Shown here piece after piece: positions 35,377 through 45,274 of a stretch of 64,000 bases of DNA. This stretch comes from Streptomyces sp. cg36. GTDB lineage: Bacteria > Actinomycetota > Actinomycetes > Streptomycetales > Streptomycetaceae. The stretch covers positions 8,399,501 to 8,463,500 of the forward strand of contig NZ_CP163520.1 of assembly GCF_041080675.1 (NCBI RefSeq). The letters are read 5' to 3'. Under the pieces are notes generated by a model that ran no database searches, had not been told where the DNA came from, and saw nothing but the letters and a program-made list of their open reading frames with translations. The translations under genes and the position numbers were made by a program. The stretch's first letter is position 1. Each line of letters opens with the position of its first letter.

Positions 35377-37224
35377 CTAGTGCACCGCGCCTCGGGGGGC
35401 CGGCAGTGACAGCAGGGCCAGGGGAGCTGGTGCGTATACGAGCTGGCGGGGCTGGAACTGGTCGGGAAGCAGGGGGCTGGCGAGTTTCGCGATCTGTTCA
35501 ACTTCGACACGGTACTGCGGCAGGGCGGTGCGCAGCACCTGCTGGATGCGGATGAACCGGCGTGCCTCGGCCTGGGTGTAGGGGCGGTTTCGTTCGGCTG
35601 TCAAAACCGCGGCGAAGCGCGCGGATCCTTGTGCCCATGAGCTGTTGGCCATGCGGACCGTGTGGCGCAGTGACTCGAGGTCACGCCGCATGATGATGAC
35701 GGAGTTCACCGCCGGGTGGGTTTCCATGGCTTGAACGATTTCTGTGATGGCGTGATAGCAGCGGTCGTGCCCGCTGGCGGACGTGAAGCGGCCCGGCACT
35801 CCGTGGCGTTGTGCTTGGGCATACCGGTGGGCGGCGCCCTGGCGGCTGTCGGCTTCCCGTACGGCCAGGAGCACGATCTCGATGCGGTAGTCGGCTTCCT
35901 GGGCGGCTTGGGCGCTGGACCAGAATTCCTGTGCGCTGCCTGGTGCGCACTCGATGAGCATGTCGGCGCGGTGGGAGCGCAGGAGGCTTTCGGCGTTGGC
36001 GTGCCAGGCCCGGTAGTCCTGGCGGATGCGGGCTCCGGCCGTGCGAGGGTCCTCGGTGAGGAGCTGCAGGTAGTCGGGGTGGAACATTTTAAAGCGGTCG
36101 CCGGCGAGGCGGATGGGGCTGCGGGTGATAGTGGCGCGCTGGACGAGGTCGGCGGCGAAGGTCTTGCCGGCGCCGGGCTGGGCCATGACGTATGTGACGA
36201 CGGGGTGAGCCTGCGCAGTGACGCTGTTGAGGAGCAGCGGGACAATGCGTTCTTCCCAGATGCGTGTGTGTTCTTTTCGCGACAGGCGGTGATAGTCGGG
36301 GGCGGTGCGGGGTGAGGGGAGCTGCTCGAGACGGCGCAGGGGGTGTGCCAGGGCGGAGGCCCGCTGGATCCCTCCGGTGACGGCGTGGCGCCGTTCGTCC
36401 GGCATCAGTCCGGGCTGGGCTTGCTGTTCGGTCAGCGATACCTCGTTGCGGAAGTGGTGTGTTTCCGCCGCGCTCCAGGGGCGTGACCGTTCCTGGATGA
36501 CTGCCCGGGCGGCGTTCGGGGGGTGGTGCCAGGAGCCGTTGGCCAGGGTGTTGGTGTAGAGGGATTCGTGGCCCCGCCGGAAGACGGTGACGCGGTCGGC
36601 CAGGTATTCGGCCTCGATGACCGCGAGAGTGTCGATCAGGGCGGTGCTGCAGGTGTCGTGGTTGTCCGGTGAGACGTAGCGGCCGCCGCCCGTGGTGTGG
36701 ACTTCGCTGGCGTAGCGATGGGTGATGCCGAGCTGGCTGAGTGCTTCCGGCGTGGCGAGCACGGCGACCTCGATCCTGTAGCCCGCTGCGCGGTAGGCGC
36801 CGGCTGCTCCCCGGAATCCTTGCGGGTCCTCGAGGGCTGCTTCCACGACTGCGTCCAGGCGCCGCTGACGCACGTGCTGTTCGACGTCGTCCCTCCAGCG
36901 GCGGGTGTCGGGGCGTACCTTCAGTCCGGCGGTCCGGTCGTCTTCGGCGAGCAGCAGTCGGTAGGCGGGGTGGAAGGTCTTGTAGGCGTCGCTGCCGATC
37001 CGGACAGCGCCTCCGCGGTGCCGCAGGGCCGTGTGGATCATGTCGGCGAGGGCGGTCTTTCCGCTGCCGGGCTGTCCTGAGACGTAGACCACGAGGGGGT
37101 GGTCCTGTCTGGCCATGTTCGTTATGAGGGTGGGCAGGATGAGCGTGGCGAGGATGGCCTGGTGCTGGGCGGGCGACAGCACGAGGGGAGTGGTGTCCCG
37201 GTCTTTCAACAGACCCCCTGGCAC
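35377..37224 (-). CDS. Tandem double zeta-toxin-like kinase, 615 aa
   Basis: Two complete zeta-type P-loop kinase domains lie head to tail. Domain 1 (about residues 20-245) has Walker A VSGQPGSGKTALAD at 49-57 and the zeta signature IGSDAYKTFHPAYRLLL with catalytic-type Asp79. Domain 2 (about 315-560) has VMAQPGAGKTFAADL at 348-355 and LAGDRFKMFHPDYLQLL. Zeta toxins phosphorylate UDP-N-acetylglucosamine and block cell-wall synthesis; Streptomyces has many uncharacterised relatives. GTG at 37224. No epsilon-like antitoxin is recognised; the XRE-membrane gene lies 42 nt upstream and is the obvious partner to test. Confidence 0.82.
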   Translation of the reverse strand: MPGGLLKDRDTTPLVLSPAQHQAILATLILPTLITNMARQDHPLVVYVSGQPGSGKTALADMIHTALRHRGGAVRIGSDAYKTFHPAYRLLLAEDDRTAGLKVRPDTRRWRDDVEQHVRQRRLDAVVEAALEDPQGFRGAAGAYRAAGYRIEVAVLATPEALSQLGITHRYASEVHTTGGGRYVSPDNHDTCSTALIDTLAVIEAEYLADRVTVFRRGHESLYTNTLANGSWHHPPNAARAVIQERSRPWSAAETHHFRNEVSLTEQQAQPGLMPDERRHAVTGGIQRASALAHPLRRLEQLPSPRTAPDYHRLSRKEHTRIWEERIVPLLLNSVTAQAHPVVTYVMAQPGAGKTFAADLVQRATITRSPIRLAGDRFKMFHPDYLQLLTEDPRTAGARIRQDYRAWHANAESLLRSHRADMLIECAPGSAQEFWSSAQAAQEADYRIEIVLLAVREADSRQGAAHRYAQAQRHGVPGRFTSASGHDRCYHAITEIVQAMETHPAVNSVIIMRRDLESLRHTVRMANSSWAQGSARFAAVLTAERNRPYTQAEARRFIRIQQVLRTALPQYRVEVEQIAKLASPLLPDQFQPRQLVYAPAPLALLSLPAPRGAVH

Positions 37225-37266
37225 GTGAACCGGTGGTGGGCGGTGGCGGGTTGGTGTTCTGGCCGG

Positions 37267-38229
37267 CTAGCGGGAGGTCTGGATGAGGAGGGCGATGAGC
37301 TGGGTGATGACGAGGATGAGCAGGGTGGTGTAGGTCAGGGCCGTCCTGCGGACGGGGTCGAGGCGGAGGCGGGCGAAACGGGACACAGGTCTCTCCTGGC
37401 GGGCGAGAAGGCGGGCAATCTTGATACGGGTGTTTGTCTGGTGCCACAGGTCCCAGTGGGTGCTGGGGCAGCTGCACGCGTTCAGGAAGGCGTGCAGGAC
37501 TTCGGTGCTGGGCAGCCGGTGTCCTTGCAGGACAGCGTGGAGGGTGGACCGGGCCACGGGTACCTGGGCCTGGCGCATGGAGCGCACGAGATCGCGCAGG
37601 GACTTGCCGCTGTGTGTCCACATGTGCTGCATGAGGGCGGTGAAGTGGTCGGCGGTGGTGCACAGGTTGAGGGCGGTGGTGTAGGGGTTGGTGGAAGGAG
37701 CCGAGGGATCTCTGCCGTGTGCCTGGGCCAGGGAGTAGGCGTGGCTCACAAGGGCCGCCAACTGGTCACCTTCATCATGGGGTGGCTGTGCGGGGGGTGG
37801 TCCTGCCTCTGACGGTGTCCCCGCATGGGGGTGTGAAGGCGCCACGCTGTCTGCGAACGATGAGTGGCTGCCCGGGCGGGGGCGGGGAATGCGGGCCTGG
37901 ACGGGAGTGACCGCCGCACGCCGGCGCGGGGCGGCCGTGGCGTTGCTGGCGGTCTGCCACAGGCGGTGCAGGTGGGCGATCTGTTCGTCGCTCGCGCCGC
38001 AGTTGGCGGCGTAGGTCTTGATGAGTTCCCAGCGGGGGAGGGTCCTGCCCGAGGTGGCCTGGGACAGGCTGGAGATGGAGTAGGAGGTGAGCTCGGCGAG
38101 CTGGCGAACGGTCAGTCCGGCTTCATCGCGCAGCCGGCGCAGCTCCGTGATCACTGCGGTGGTTGACGGATCTGTTGGGATGACCGGGTTGGTCGGTCGT
38201 CCTGGCGGGCGGCGCCGGTCGTCGCTCAT
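37267..38229 (-). CDS. XRE-family HTH protein with C-terminal membrane anchor, 320 aa
   Basis: N-terminal XRE HTH (about residues 25-85: AVITELRRLRDEAGLTVRQL, AELTSYSISSLSQATSGRTL). A Pro-rich linker is followed by a second HTH-like unit (about 200-260: LMQHMWTHSGKSLRDLVRSM, ARSTLHAVLQGHRLPSTEVL). A C-terminal hydrophobic helix, LTYTTLLILVITQLIALLIQ, would anchor it in the membrane. ATG at 38229 overlaps the stop of a small upstream ORF (ATGA). It sits directly upstream of the double zeta-like kinase, so it may be its regulator or antitoxin. Confidence 0.8.
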   Translation of the reverse strand: MSDDRRRPPGRPTNPVIPTDPSTTAVITELRRLRDEAGLTVRQLAELTSYSISSLSQATSGRTLPRWELIKTYAANCGASDEQIAHLHRLWQTASNATAAPRRRAAVTPVQARIPRPRPGSHSSFADSVAPSHPHAGTPSEAGPPPAQPPHDEGDQLAALVSHAYSLAQAHGRDPSAPSTNPYTTALNLCTTADHFTALMQHMWTHSGKSLRDLVRSMRQAQVPVARSTLHAVLQGHRLPSTEVLHAFLNACSCPSTHWDLWHQTNTRIKIARLLARQERPVSRFARLRLDPVRRTALTYTTLLILVITQLIALLIQTSR

Positions 38230-38501
38230 GACACCACCCGCGGGGTGTCCCTGTGTGCGCAGGCGATGGCGGCGCTGAGACACTCAGGCGCAGGCCAGGC
38301 GGGCAGTTGGGCGGGCAAGGGCTGGGTTGCGGTGAGACGGGTGTGGGCGAGGGCGGGGCAGCAACGCATGGCGATCCGTTCGGCTGGTGCAAGGAATCCG
38401 GTAGGTACGGGCACGTGCCGCACAAGGCGGCTGTCCGTTGAGGTGTTGACCTGGGCGCTGATGGTCCGGAAAGCGGCGGGCGCATGTTGCGACGCATGCA
38501 T
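38226..38501 (-). CDS. Small hypothetical ORF coupled to the XRE-membrane gene, 91 aa
   Basis: Third codon positions are mostly G or C, and the stop overlaps the ATG of the next gene as ATGA, suggesting translational coupling. It contains VRHVPVPTGFLAPAERIAMR, CCPALAHTR and CLSAAIACAHRDTPRVVS, with several cysteines. No family recognised. The ribosome binding site is weak. Confidence 0.4.
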   Translation of the reverse strand: MHASQHAPAAFRTISAQVNTSTDSRLVRHVPVPTGFLAPAERIAMRCCPALAHTRLTATQPLPAQLPAWPAPECLSAAIACAHRDTPRVVS

Positions 38502-38744
38502 CCCGTCCCGGAGTCGTTAAAGCTGTGGATCAGTGTGGGGCAGCTTGAGAGTGGTTGCGGCCCGATTGGAAGAGCACGGGCGGGACTGCAGGAACTGTGA
38601 ACAACTCATGGGCCGTGGCCTGGGAACGTGCAGCGGCTGCAGCCAGCGGGGCGGGTGCGTTGCGTGCTCTGTGCAGCCTGCGTACGGCGAACAACCAGGG
38701 CCGTCGACACGACGGGACCTTCAGATCGCCTGCCCGAGGCCGCT

Positions 38745-39536
38745 TCACTGGCTGTAAAGGATGTGCATCAGCAGGCAGCGCCGCCCCGGTGGCGCGGGGA
38801 GCGCGGGGTGGCTGGGCTCGGGGTGAGCTGCGGGGCAGTCGGCCACCGTGATGGTGAGCTGGCCGCAGACGATTCGCTGAGGGGCGCTGCCGGGCTCGGC
38901 GGGCGGCACCGCGGCGACGCAGGGGCGGGCGGGGAGTGGCAGCGCTGTCCGGCTGGGGTGCGGGCGGGGTGCGGGCGCGAGGCTCGCGCGGGGGCCGCTG
39001 CGGTCTGCGGCGTGCGGCTCGCCGCGGCCGTCCAGATCTGGAGGGAGCAGACCGGCACTCAACACAGGTGTGGGGGGAGGGACGTTCGGTGAATTCGGGC
39101 AGGCGCGAAGCAGGAGCAGCACGGTGACGGCGATGAGCAGCACCGCCGGCGCAACGGGAACCCACGCCGCGGAAGGGCTGGTCACCGATGCGGTGCTCGG
39201 AACGGTGATACAGGGCGGCGATGCTGGAGCCAGAGGGCTGGTGAGCTCGTCGTGATGACGCTTCCACCACGCGGGGTTCCCGAGATCGGCGGGGTCGAGG
39301 CAGATCTGCTCGCGTTGGGCGTGCTGGAGACACAGATTGATGATCTTGCCGATCCGGCTCCAGTCCTCCAGGGCGCTCTGGTTCTTCAGCCACCGGCCGA
39401 CCGTGGTGGGGTCACAGCCGATCCCGGCGGCTATGCGCTTGCGGTCCAGGCTGGCCTGACGGATCAGGTCATCCACCTCATGCTGGAACAGTGCCCACCG
39501 GTCGGCGGGGGCTGGCGCCTCGCCCTTGTCTGTCAC
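38745..39536 (-). CDS. HTH protein with transmembrane helix and Pro-rich tail, 263 aa
   Basis: The HTH at about residues 15-75 (FQHEVDDLIRQASLDRKRIA, AGIGCDPTTVGRWLKNQSAL) is followed by a single membrane helix (AWVPVAPAVLLIAVTVLLLL, about 130-155). A Pro/Ala/Arg-rich tail with several Cys would be extracytoplasmic. GTG at 39536 after AAAGGCCCAGGC. The layout parallels the XRE-membrane protein next door: DNA-binding inside, anchor, short outside segment. Possibly a one-component membrane regulator; target unknown. Confidence 0.7.
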   Translation of the reverse strand: MTDKGEAPAPADRWALFQHEVDDLIRQASLDRKRIAAGIGCDPTTVGRWLKNQSALEDWSRIGKIINLCLQHAQREQICLDPADLGNPAWWKRHHDELTSPLAPASPPCITVPSTASVTSPSAAWVPVAPAVLLIAVTVLLLLRACPNSPNVPPPTPVLSAGLLPPDLDGRGEPHAADRSGPRASLAPAPRPHPSRTALPLPARPCVAAVPPAEPGSAPQRIVCGQLTITVADCPAAHPEPSHPALPAPPGRRCLLMHILYSQ

Positions 39537-40014
39537 GCCTGGGCCTTTCGCGTTGTTTCTGGACGTTGTAAAAGTCAGCGGGGAGCTTCGACCGGGGGCC
39601 GGCAGCGTGACGCAGCCCGCCGGCCGTCGAGTATGAGGCGGTGCTGCGGGGCCGAGGCGACGCACTGGCGGTGCGCGGACGGGAGCGGGCGTCGAACAAC
39701 ACGTACTGGCACGGTGCGCTGCAGGGCGCGGCAGCCCGGCATCACCTGCCCACCAGGCTGTTTGGTTGTACGCAGTTGTTTCGTTGTTCGGTACCTGTCC
39801 CGTGGTGGTCCGGAACAACCAGGTGCACCGTTCAATGGGAGAAGGCCGATGTGGAGTCCGGTGACCTGGGCGCGCTCGGTGAGGAGGCTCCTCATGCGAC
39901 GGGGAGCCTCCTGCATTTGCCGGCATGGGCCCGCCGCATCCCGGGCGTGCACCTCGTGTGCCTGCGCGGGGTGCACGGGCCCGCCGGCCCCTGACTCTCG
40001 GATGGTCTGTGTCC
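39537..40014. other. Gap containing one weak, possibly coupled ORF
   Basis: A minus-strand frame 39575-40018 begins with a GTG that overlaps the stop of the zinc-ribbon/HTH gene (GTGA), which would suit coupling. However, its sequence (for example MRSLLTERAQVTGLHIGLLP) matches nothing I recognise. The promoter of the downstream HTH-membrane gene probably lies near 39540-39640. Confidence 0.3.
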
Positions 40015-41088
40015 TCACCCGAATGCCTCCGCGCTGAGGAACATCGCCTGCGGACCGAGATCACGCGGCGGGCGTACGGATGACGGCGCCCGCTCGTGGG
40101 CCCGCTCCCACAGCGGGCGCAAGTCATCAGGCCGGCCGCGCAGCGTGGTGATGAAGCAGCGGGCCTTCTCCCAGTCGGGCAACCCCCGGCCCCCCAGCAG
40201 AACGTCGATGTCCGCAGCAGTGAGCCGCTGCCCGCTCGCCGCGCGCAGGTGCTCGAGGGGAGGGCGCGCCGCCGCCAGGTACAGGCCACGCAGAGCGGCT
40301 TGGAGCGCGCTGAGCGCCTGGAGGGGATCGGTGCCCGCAGCCGGAGACAGGCCGCGAGCAGCTTCCCACAGAGCGCGCAGGTTCGCCGGGTCGCCACCGC
40401 AGACCAGCACGATCTGACGCGTCACCCGCCAGGTCGGGCGGCTGGAACCGGCAAGAACCCGGGTGACATAGGAGCGGGTGGCCCCGACCCGGCGGGCAAC
40501 CTCACCGTGGGTCAGCCCGCTGTCTGCGCACACCAGTGCCAATGCCGACGCCAGCCGGGACACCGGCGTGCTCTCGTGGCGGGCAGCGAGAGGCACGGGC
40601 ACCGAACGGACCGCAGAGGGCTGGCCCGTGGCGCCCTGCGCGGCACGCAGCGCGAGGTCGTTGGCGCGTTGCGCGAACAGACGCTCCAGCGCGCTGCGAC
40701 TGAACTGGACCCGGGCGGTAGCCGTGCCGCAGCGAGCCGCGTCGGCAATCTCCTGCCAGGTGGCGCCCGAGCAGATCCGGGCCTGCCACACGGCCGCCGC
40801 CCGGTAGCACTCCAAGGCCCGCTCCAGGCCCCGCACGAGCTCGAACTGTTCCGCGAGAGGGGCGTGCGCCTGCTGCGCCTGCAGGAGACGAACCCCCCAT
40901 GCCGACACCGCCTGCGCCGCGGGCACGGTGCCCATGCCCTGCGGCAGTGCAGCCAAGACGGTGGCGGCGCGTCCCCGGTACGCGCGACCGCACGCGGCAG
41001 AGCAGTAGCGCGCAGGCCGCCCCGGGCCCGCCTGCTGTGGCAGCCCCTGGCCGCACTGCGCGCAACGCCTCACCGCATCCCGCTTCAT
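40015..41088 (-). CDS. Zinc-ribbon plus multi-HTH DNA-binding protein, 357 aa
   Basis: Residues about 8-40 hold a Cys pattern for a zinc site (RRCAQCGQGLPQQ, ARYCSAACGRAYRG). A sigma-region-4-like HTH follows (GATWQEIADAARCGTATARV, QFSRSALERL). Two XRE-like HTH units come next (SGLTHGEVARRVGATRSYVT, RVLAGSSRPTW; and ASGQRLTAADIDVLLGGRGL, PDWEKARCFI). No enzyme domain is seen. ATG at 41088 follows GAGGAGGGGCAGAGCG. Probably a regulator; the combination of a zinc ribbon with three HTH-type units is unusual. Confidence 0.75.
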   Translation of the reverse strand: MKRDAVRRCAQCGQGLPQQAGPGRPARYCSAACGRAYRGRAATVLAALPQGMGTVPAAQAVSAWGVRLLQAQQAHAPLAEQFELVRGLERALECYRAAAVWQARICSGATWQEIADAARCGTATARVQFSRSALERLFAQRANDLALRAAQGATGQPSAVRSVPVPLAARHESTPVSRLASALALVCADSGLTHGEVARRVGATRSYVTRVLAGSSRPTWRVTRQIVLVCGGDPANLRALWEAARGLSPAAGTDPLQALSALQAALRGLYLAAARPPLEHLRAASGQRLTAADIDVLLGGRGLPDWEKARCFITTLRGRPDDLRPLWERAHERAPSSVRPPRDLGPQAMFLSAEAFG

Positions 41089-42480
41089 CGCTCTGCCCCT
41101 CCTCGTCACGACGCGTGGATTAATTCCTTCAAGACGCTTGATATGCAGCACCACAGCAACCGAAATCAGCATCCCGTCACCCACCGCCCCGCACCGGGTC
41201 ACATCCGGGGCAACGGCCTGAGTACGGCGGATGAGCGGGGCAGACGCCTCGCAGTCGAGCGGGGCGCGTCAGCTCCGCATGCGGTGGCGTGCCGCGCAGG
41301 ACACCGGTAACCCCGCGTCGCATCGCGTTCCTGCCGACCTGACAGGCATGTTCGCGGCTGCTACCGTTTTTTGTCAGGCCCCCTCATGTGCTGCTTTGGT
41401 CGCAGAGGAGGATGATGCGACTCCTGCCCGCCTTGTGAGCGCGCGTACGAGAGCCGTTCAACACCCCTGTAAGCGTGAGGGTGTTGATGCATGAGCGGAA
41501 CGCTACATCTTCTGCCCGGGTCAGCGCCATCTGTGACAGATGCATAATCGCCAGCCCCGTGCGCCCCCCTTGCACCGAGCCTGCCGGGCTCCCCGCGCGC
41601 AGCCGATTTCGCTCCTGCAAGCGGTCACAAAGTGACACGAACAATCAGAACAATGACCGCTCCACGAGGTGAGACCAGGCCCGCCCCGGGCTGCGGAGTG
41701 CTCGCTGGTACAGCGGGGTGCTCGTTCTGTGCACTGCCCGGCGCCGGCCAGTGGCAACAGAAGAACTCGCACGGCGCAGGCATCCGCGAACGAATCGCCC
41801 CGCACGACTGCCAGGCATCCAAGCCGACGGCCCCACCGGCCGCCGGGCTCGCACGCCCGGAGCATGCGCAGCCGCCCAGGCCGACCGCTCCACCGCGCAC
41901 CAGTCATGCCCGGACGGGCAGGGGAGTGCCGCACTCAGGGCTGGAACATCCAGGCGGGCTGCAGGCACTACGGGAGCGGCCCGCCTCCCACCAACCGGTC
42001 TCCGTACGCGCCTCGGTCACATTGGCGCTGCACACGGCAGAGCAAGCGCAGGCAGTACAGCGGCCGGTGCTGGAGCCGCGGCACCGAAGAGATGCAGAGA
42101 TGCCGCCGCACGGCCCCTGGCCAGATGACGCCTGCGGGCCCCCGCGCGGCTGCCCGATCGTCAGCCGCAGCGCGACTGCTCGGCGGCGTCCTGAAGAGGT
42201 GACGCCGCCGCCTCGCATCATGCTGTCCGCTCCTCCCGCGGCGGCTCCGGTCACTGCCTGGCCCGCAGGAGCCGGGCCGCTGGAAGGAGCCGCCCCCCCG
42301 TCAGCAGCACCGGAGGCAAACGCCTCCGTCTATGCAGGCCAGCGGATGCTCACGGCGATGTTCAGCAGGTGGACAGTTCCTGGAGTGGTGCAGCCTCGAA
42401 CCGCTGCAGTGCTTACCTGCCTTGCCTTGGCCGGAGGTGGAGGGCGGTCGAATTCTTAAGACGGTCCGTCTAAAATATGG
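41089..42480. other. 1.4-kb stretch without a supported gene
   Basis: Several long open frames exist on both strands (for example 41632-42459 plus and 41521-41934 minus) but all are Arg/Pro/Ala-rich with no family features. Bases 41340-41640 are noticeably less GC-rich. The final part leads into the array 3 leader. Confidence 0.4.
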
Positions 42481-42580
42481 ACGTCTTGGCGCGCTCGATG
42501 GTCATCAGGGGGATCGGATCGTGGCACCTGGAATGTATCAAGAAGTTGCAAAGCCCTGATGACGCTGCAGCTCAGGAAGC
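42450..42580 (+). promoter_or_regulatory. CRISPR leader 3
   Basis: AT-rich stretch from about 42450 (AATTCTTAAGACGGTCCGTC, then TAAAATATGGACG) leading into array 3. Bases 42538-42580 match the 43-nt block of the other leaders with the same internal spacing. Outside that block it is clearly different from leaders 1 and 2. Confidence 0.8.
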
Positions 42581-44990
42581 CTGGTCCCCGCGCAGGCGGG
42601 GGTGAACCGTCGGGCTCGACGGCGGCCGGGACACCGACGAACTGGTCCCCGCGCAGGCGGGGGTGAACCGCAGGGGCGCCAGACCCCGATGGGTGTCGCG
42701 TGCTGGTCCCCGCGCAGGCGGGGGTGAACCGGACGGCTCCGACGCCGGGTTCTGCCTCCCGGACTGGTCCCCGCGCAGGCGGGGGTGAACCGCCCACCGT
42801 ATCGAGCTGGAGGCCGCCGGAGCCCTGGTCCCCGCGCAGGCGGGGGTGAACCGGTGACCGCGAACAGCCGGATTTTCCTGATGTGCTGGTCCCCGCGCAG
42901 GCGGGGGTGAACCGGCGACCACGAGCGCCGAGACAATCAGGAAGACCTGGTCCCCGCGCAGGCGGGGGTGAACCGGAGGTGCGGATCCTGTGCTTCTTCT
43001 CGTAGTTCTGGTCCCCGCGCAGGCGGGGGTGAACCGCCCAACGGGGTTGTGCACTTCCGCACACGCCCCTGGTCCCCGCGCAGGCGGGGGTGAACCTGCC
43101 CCTTTCGATCGGCGTCTCCGGCGCGAATCCTGGTCCCCGCGCAGGCGGGGGTGAACCGCAGTTCGACCTCCTCGGCTACCACCACGCGGTCTGGTCCCCG
43201 CGCAGGCGGGGGTGAACCGGACCGCAACTCCGGCCTGCTTGACGGCACCCTCTGGTCCCCGCGCAGGCGGGGGTGAACCGGCACGACTTCCCCGGCTCCC
43301 GGTGGTGGCAAACTGGTCCCCGCGCAGGCGGGGGTGAACCGTCGTCCTTCGCGGTCCGGCGATGCGGCACGTCCTGGTCCCCGCGCAGGCGGGGGTGAAC
43401 CGCCCCCGACGGGCTTCACCTGCAACCTCTGCGGCTGGTCCCCGCGCAGGCGGGGGTGAACCGTTGGGCGGATGCGCCGGCAGGCACCCCTACCGCTGGT
43501 CCCCGCGCAGGCGGGGGTGAACCGGGCAACGGCGACCTCCAGCAGGAGGCCCTGGACTGGTCCCCGCGCAGGCGGGGGTGAACCGGGCACCCGCGCGGGC
43601 GAGCCCACTCCAGACCGCTGGTCCCCGCGCAGGCGGGGGTGAACCGCCCACGCCGACAGCGGCGGGCCGGTGCCGCTGCTGGTCCCCGCGCAGGCGGGGG
43701 TGAACCGCCGCACTGGTGGCCCCAGGCCGCTTGGGCGGCCTGGTCCCCGCGCAGGCGGGGGTGAACCGTGACGTGAGTCACCAACATGCCGGCCTTCATG
43801 CTGGTCCCCGCGCAGGCGGGGGTGAACCGATCAGCGCGGACATGAACTGGGCGGTCAAGAACTGGTCCCCGCGCAGGCGGGGGTGAACCGAACCTTCCCT
43901 CTCAGGGCACGGAAAACTTGGCCTGGTCCCCGCGCAGGCGGGGGTGAACCGACGGGGTGCAAACCGCCCATGCGGGATCACCCCTGGTCCCCGCGCAGGC
44001 GGGGGTGAACCGACGCTGCCCCTCTCGGCGCCCGTGACGATCGCCTGGTCCCCGCGCAGGCGGGGGTGAACCGCCGTCGGCCTGCACCTCCCCGACGGCG
44101 GACGGCTGGTCCCCGCGCAGGCGGGGGTGAACCGTTCCCCCACGGCGGGAGACCCGGATGCCCGGACTGGTCCCCGCGCAGGCGGGGGTGAACCGCCGCC
44201 AGGGTGTGGGCACGCGCGTGGTCGAGCCTGGTCCCCGCGCAGGCGGGGGTGAACCGTTCGCGACCGACACGTTCCAACTGACCACGACCTGGTCCCCGCG
44301 CAGGCGGGGGTGAACCGAGCGATGAGACCCGAAAGTCGTCCGGGAGGGCCTGGTCCCCGCGCAGGCGGGGGTGAACCGACGGGCCCCACGCGCCCATCGG
44401 GGCCGGACAGCTGGTCCCCGCGCAGGCGGGGGTGAACCGAGCTGGATGTGACAGCCATGCCGTCGGCGACCCTGGTCCCCGCGCAGGCGGGGGTGAACCG
44501 TCCGGGCCGGTCTCCAGCGCCCCCTCCGAGCACTGGTCCCCGCGCAGGCGGGGGTGAACCGCCTGTTCGGCCCGCCGACACCTCTCCCTCCGCCTGGTCC
44601 CCGCGCAGGCGGGGGTGAACCGGTACGACCCGGACACAGGCGTCCTGATCGACCCTGGTCCCCGCGCAGGCGGGGGTGAACCGGTCGAGGGTCGCACCAG
44701 CGGCGAGTACGTCAACTGGTCCCCGCGCAGGCGGGGGTGAACCGCTCGACAGCGGGGCCGCGTACCTCGACGCCGCCTGGTCCCCGCGCAGGCGGGGGTG
44801 AACCGGGGCAGGCGGTCTTCTTTGATGGCCGGACGTCCTGGTCCCCGCGCAGGCGGGGGTGAACCGGTCCAGAACCGGGGTACTGGGCCTCAGTGGTGCT
44901 GGTCCCCGCGCAGGCGGGGGGTGAACCGATCCGCGATGCCCGGTCCAACTGCATCCGGGCCTGGTCCCCGCGAAGGTAGGGGGGTGAACC
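42581..44990 (+). CRISPR. CRISPR array 3, type I-E, 40 repeats / 39 spacers
   Basis: Thirty-nine repeats at regular 61-nt steps from 42581 to 44899 and a degenerate terminal repeat at 44961-44990. Repeat sequence is that of arrays 1 and 2 (first base C). The repeat at 44899 has an extra G, and the one at 43069 ends AACCT. Spacers are 32 nt and no internal duplicate was noticed. Leader at left; decay at right. Confidence 0.97.
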
Positions 44991-45274
44991 CGGGTGTGAC
45001 GTATGCCTTGCGGCAGTTACGAGCGCTGCTCCTCGTGCGGGCGGGTGGGCTGGTCGGGTTAGGCACGCTATATCTGATTTATGTGTTTACTGGTGACGGC
45101 GGTCGTGGCAAAGTCCAGGTGTGCGGCCAGTTGAGTCCAGGCTGATGGCCACCGGAATTCCAGGTGGATGGCCGTCTGACCTGTGGTGTTCCTGATCGCT
45201 TCCTTATCTGAAGGAGACCCCTCCGTCCGGTTTGCTGGTGTTTGCGAGCATCAGCAGTCGGTCGGAGAGGTCCT

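Noticed and set aside
41203..42459. Several long open frames between the zinc-ribbon gene and leader 3
   Set aside because: All are biased in composition, mutually overlapping on both strands and lack ribosome sites or family motifs.
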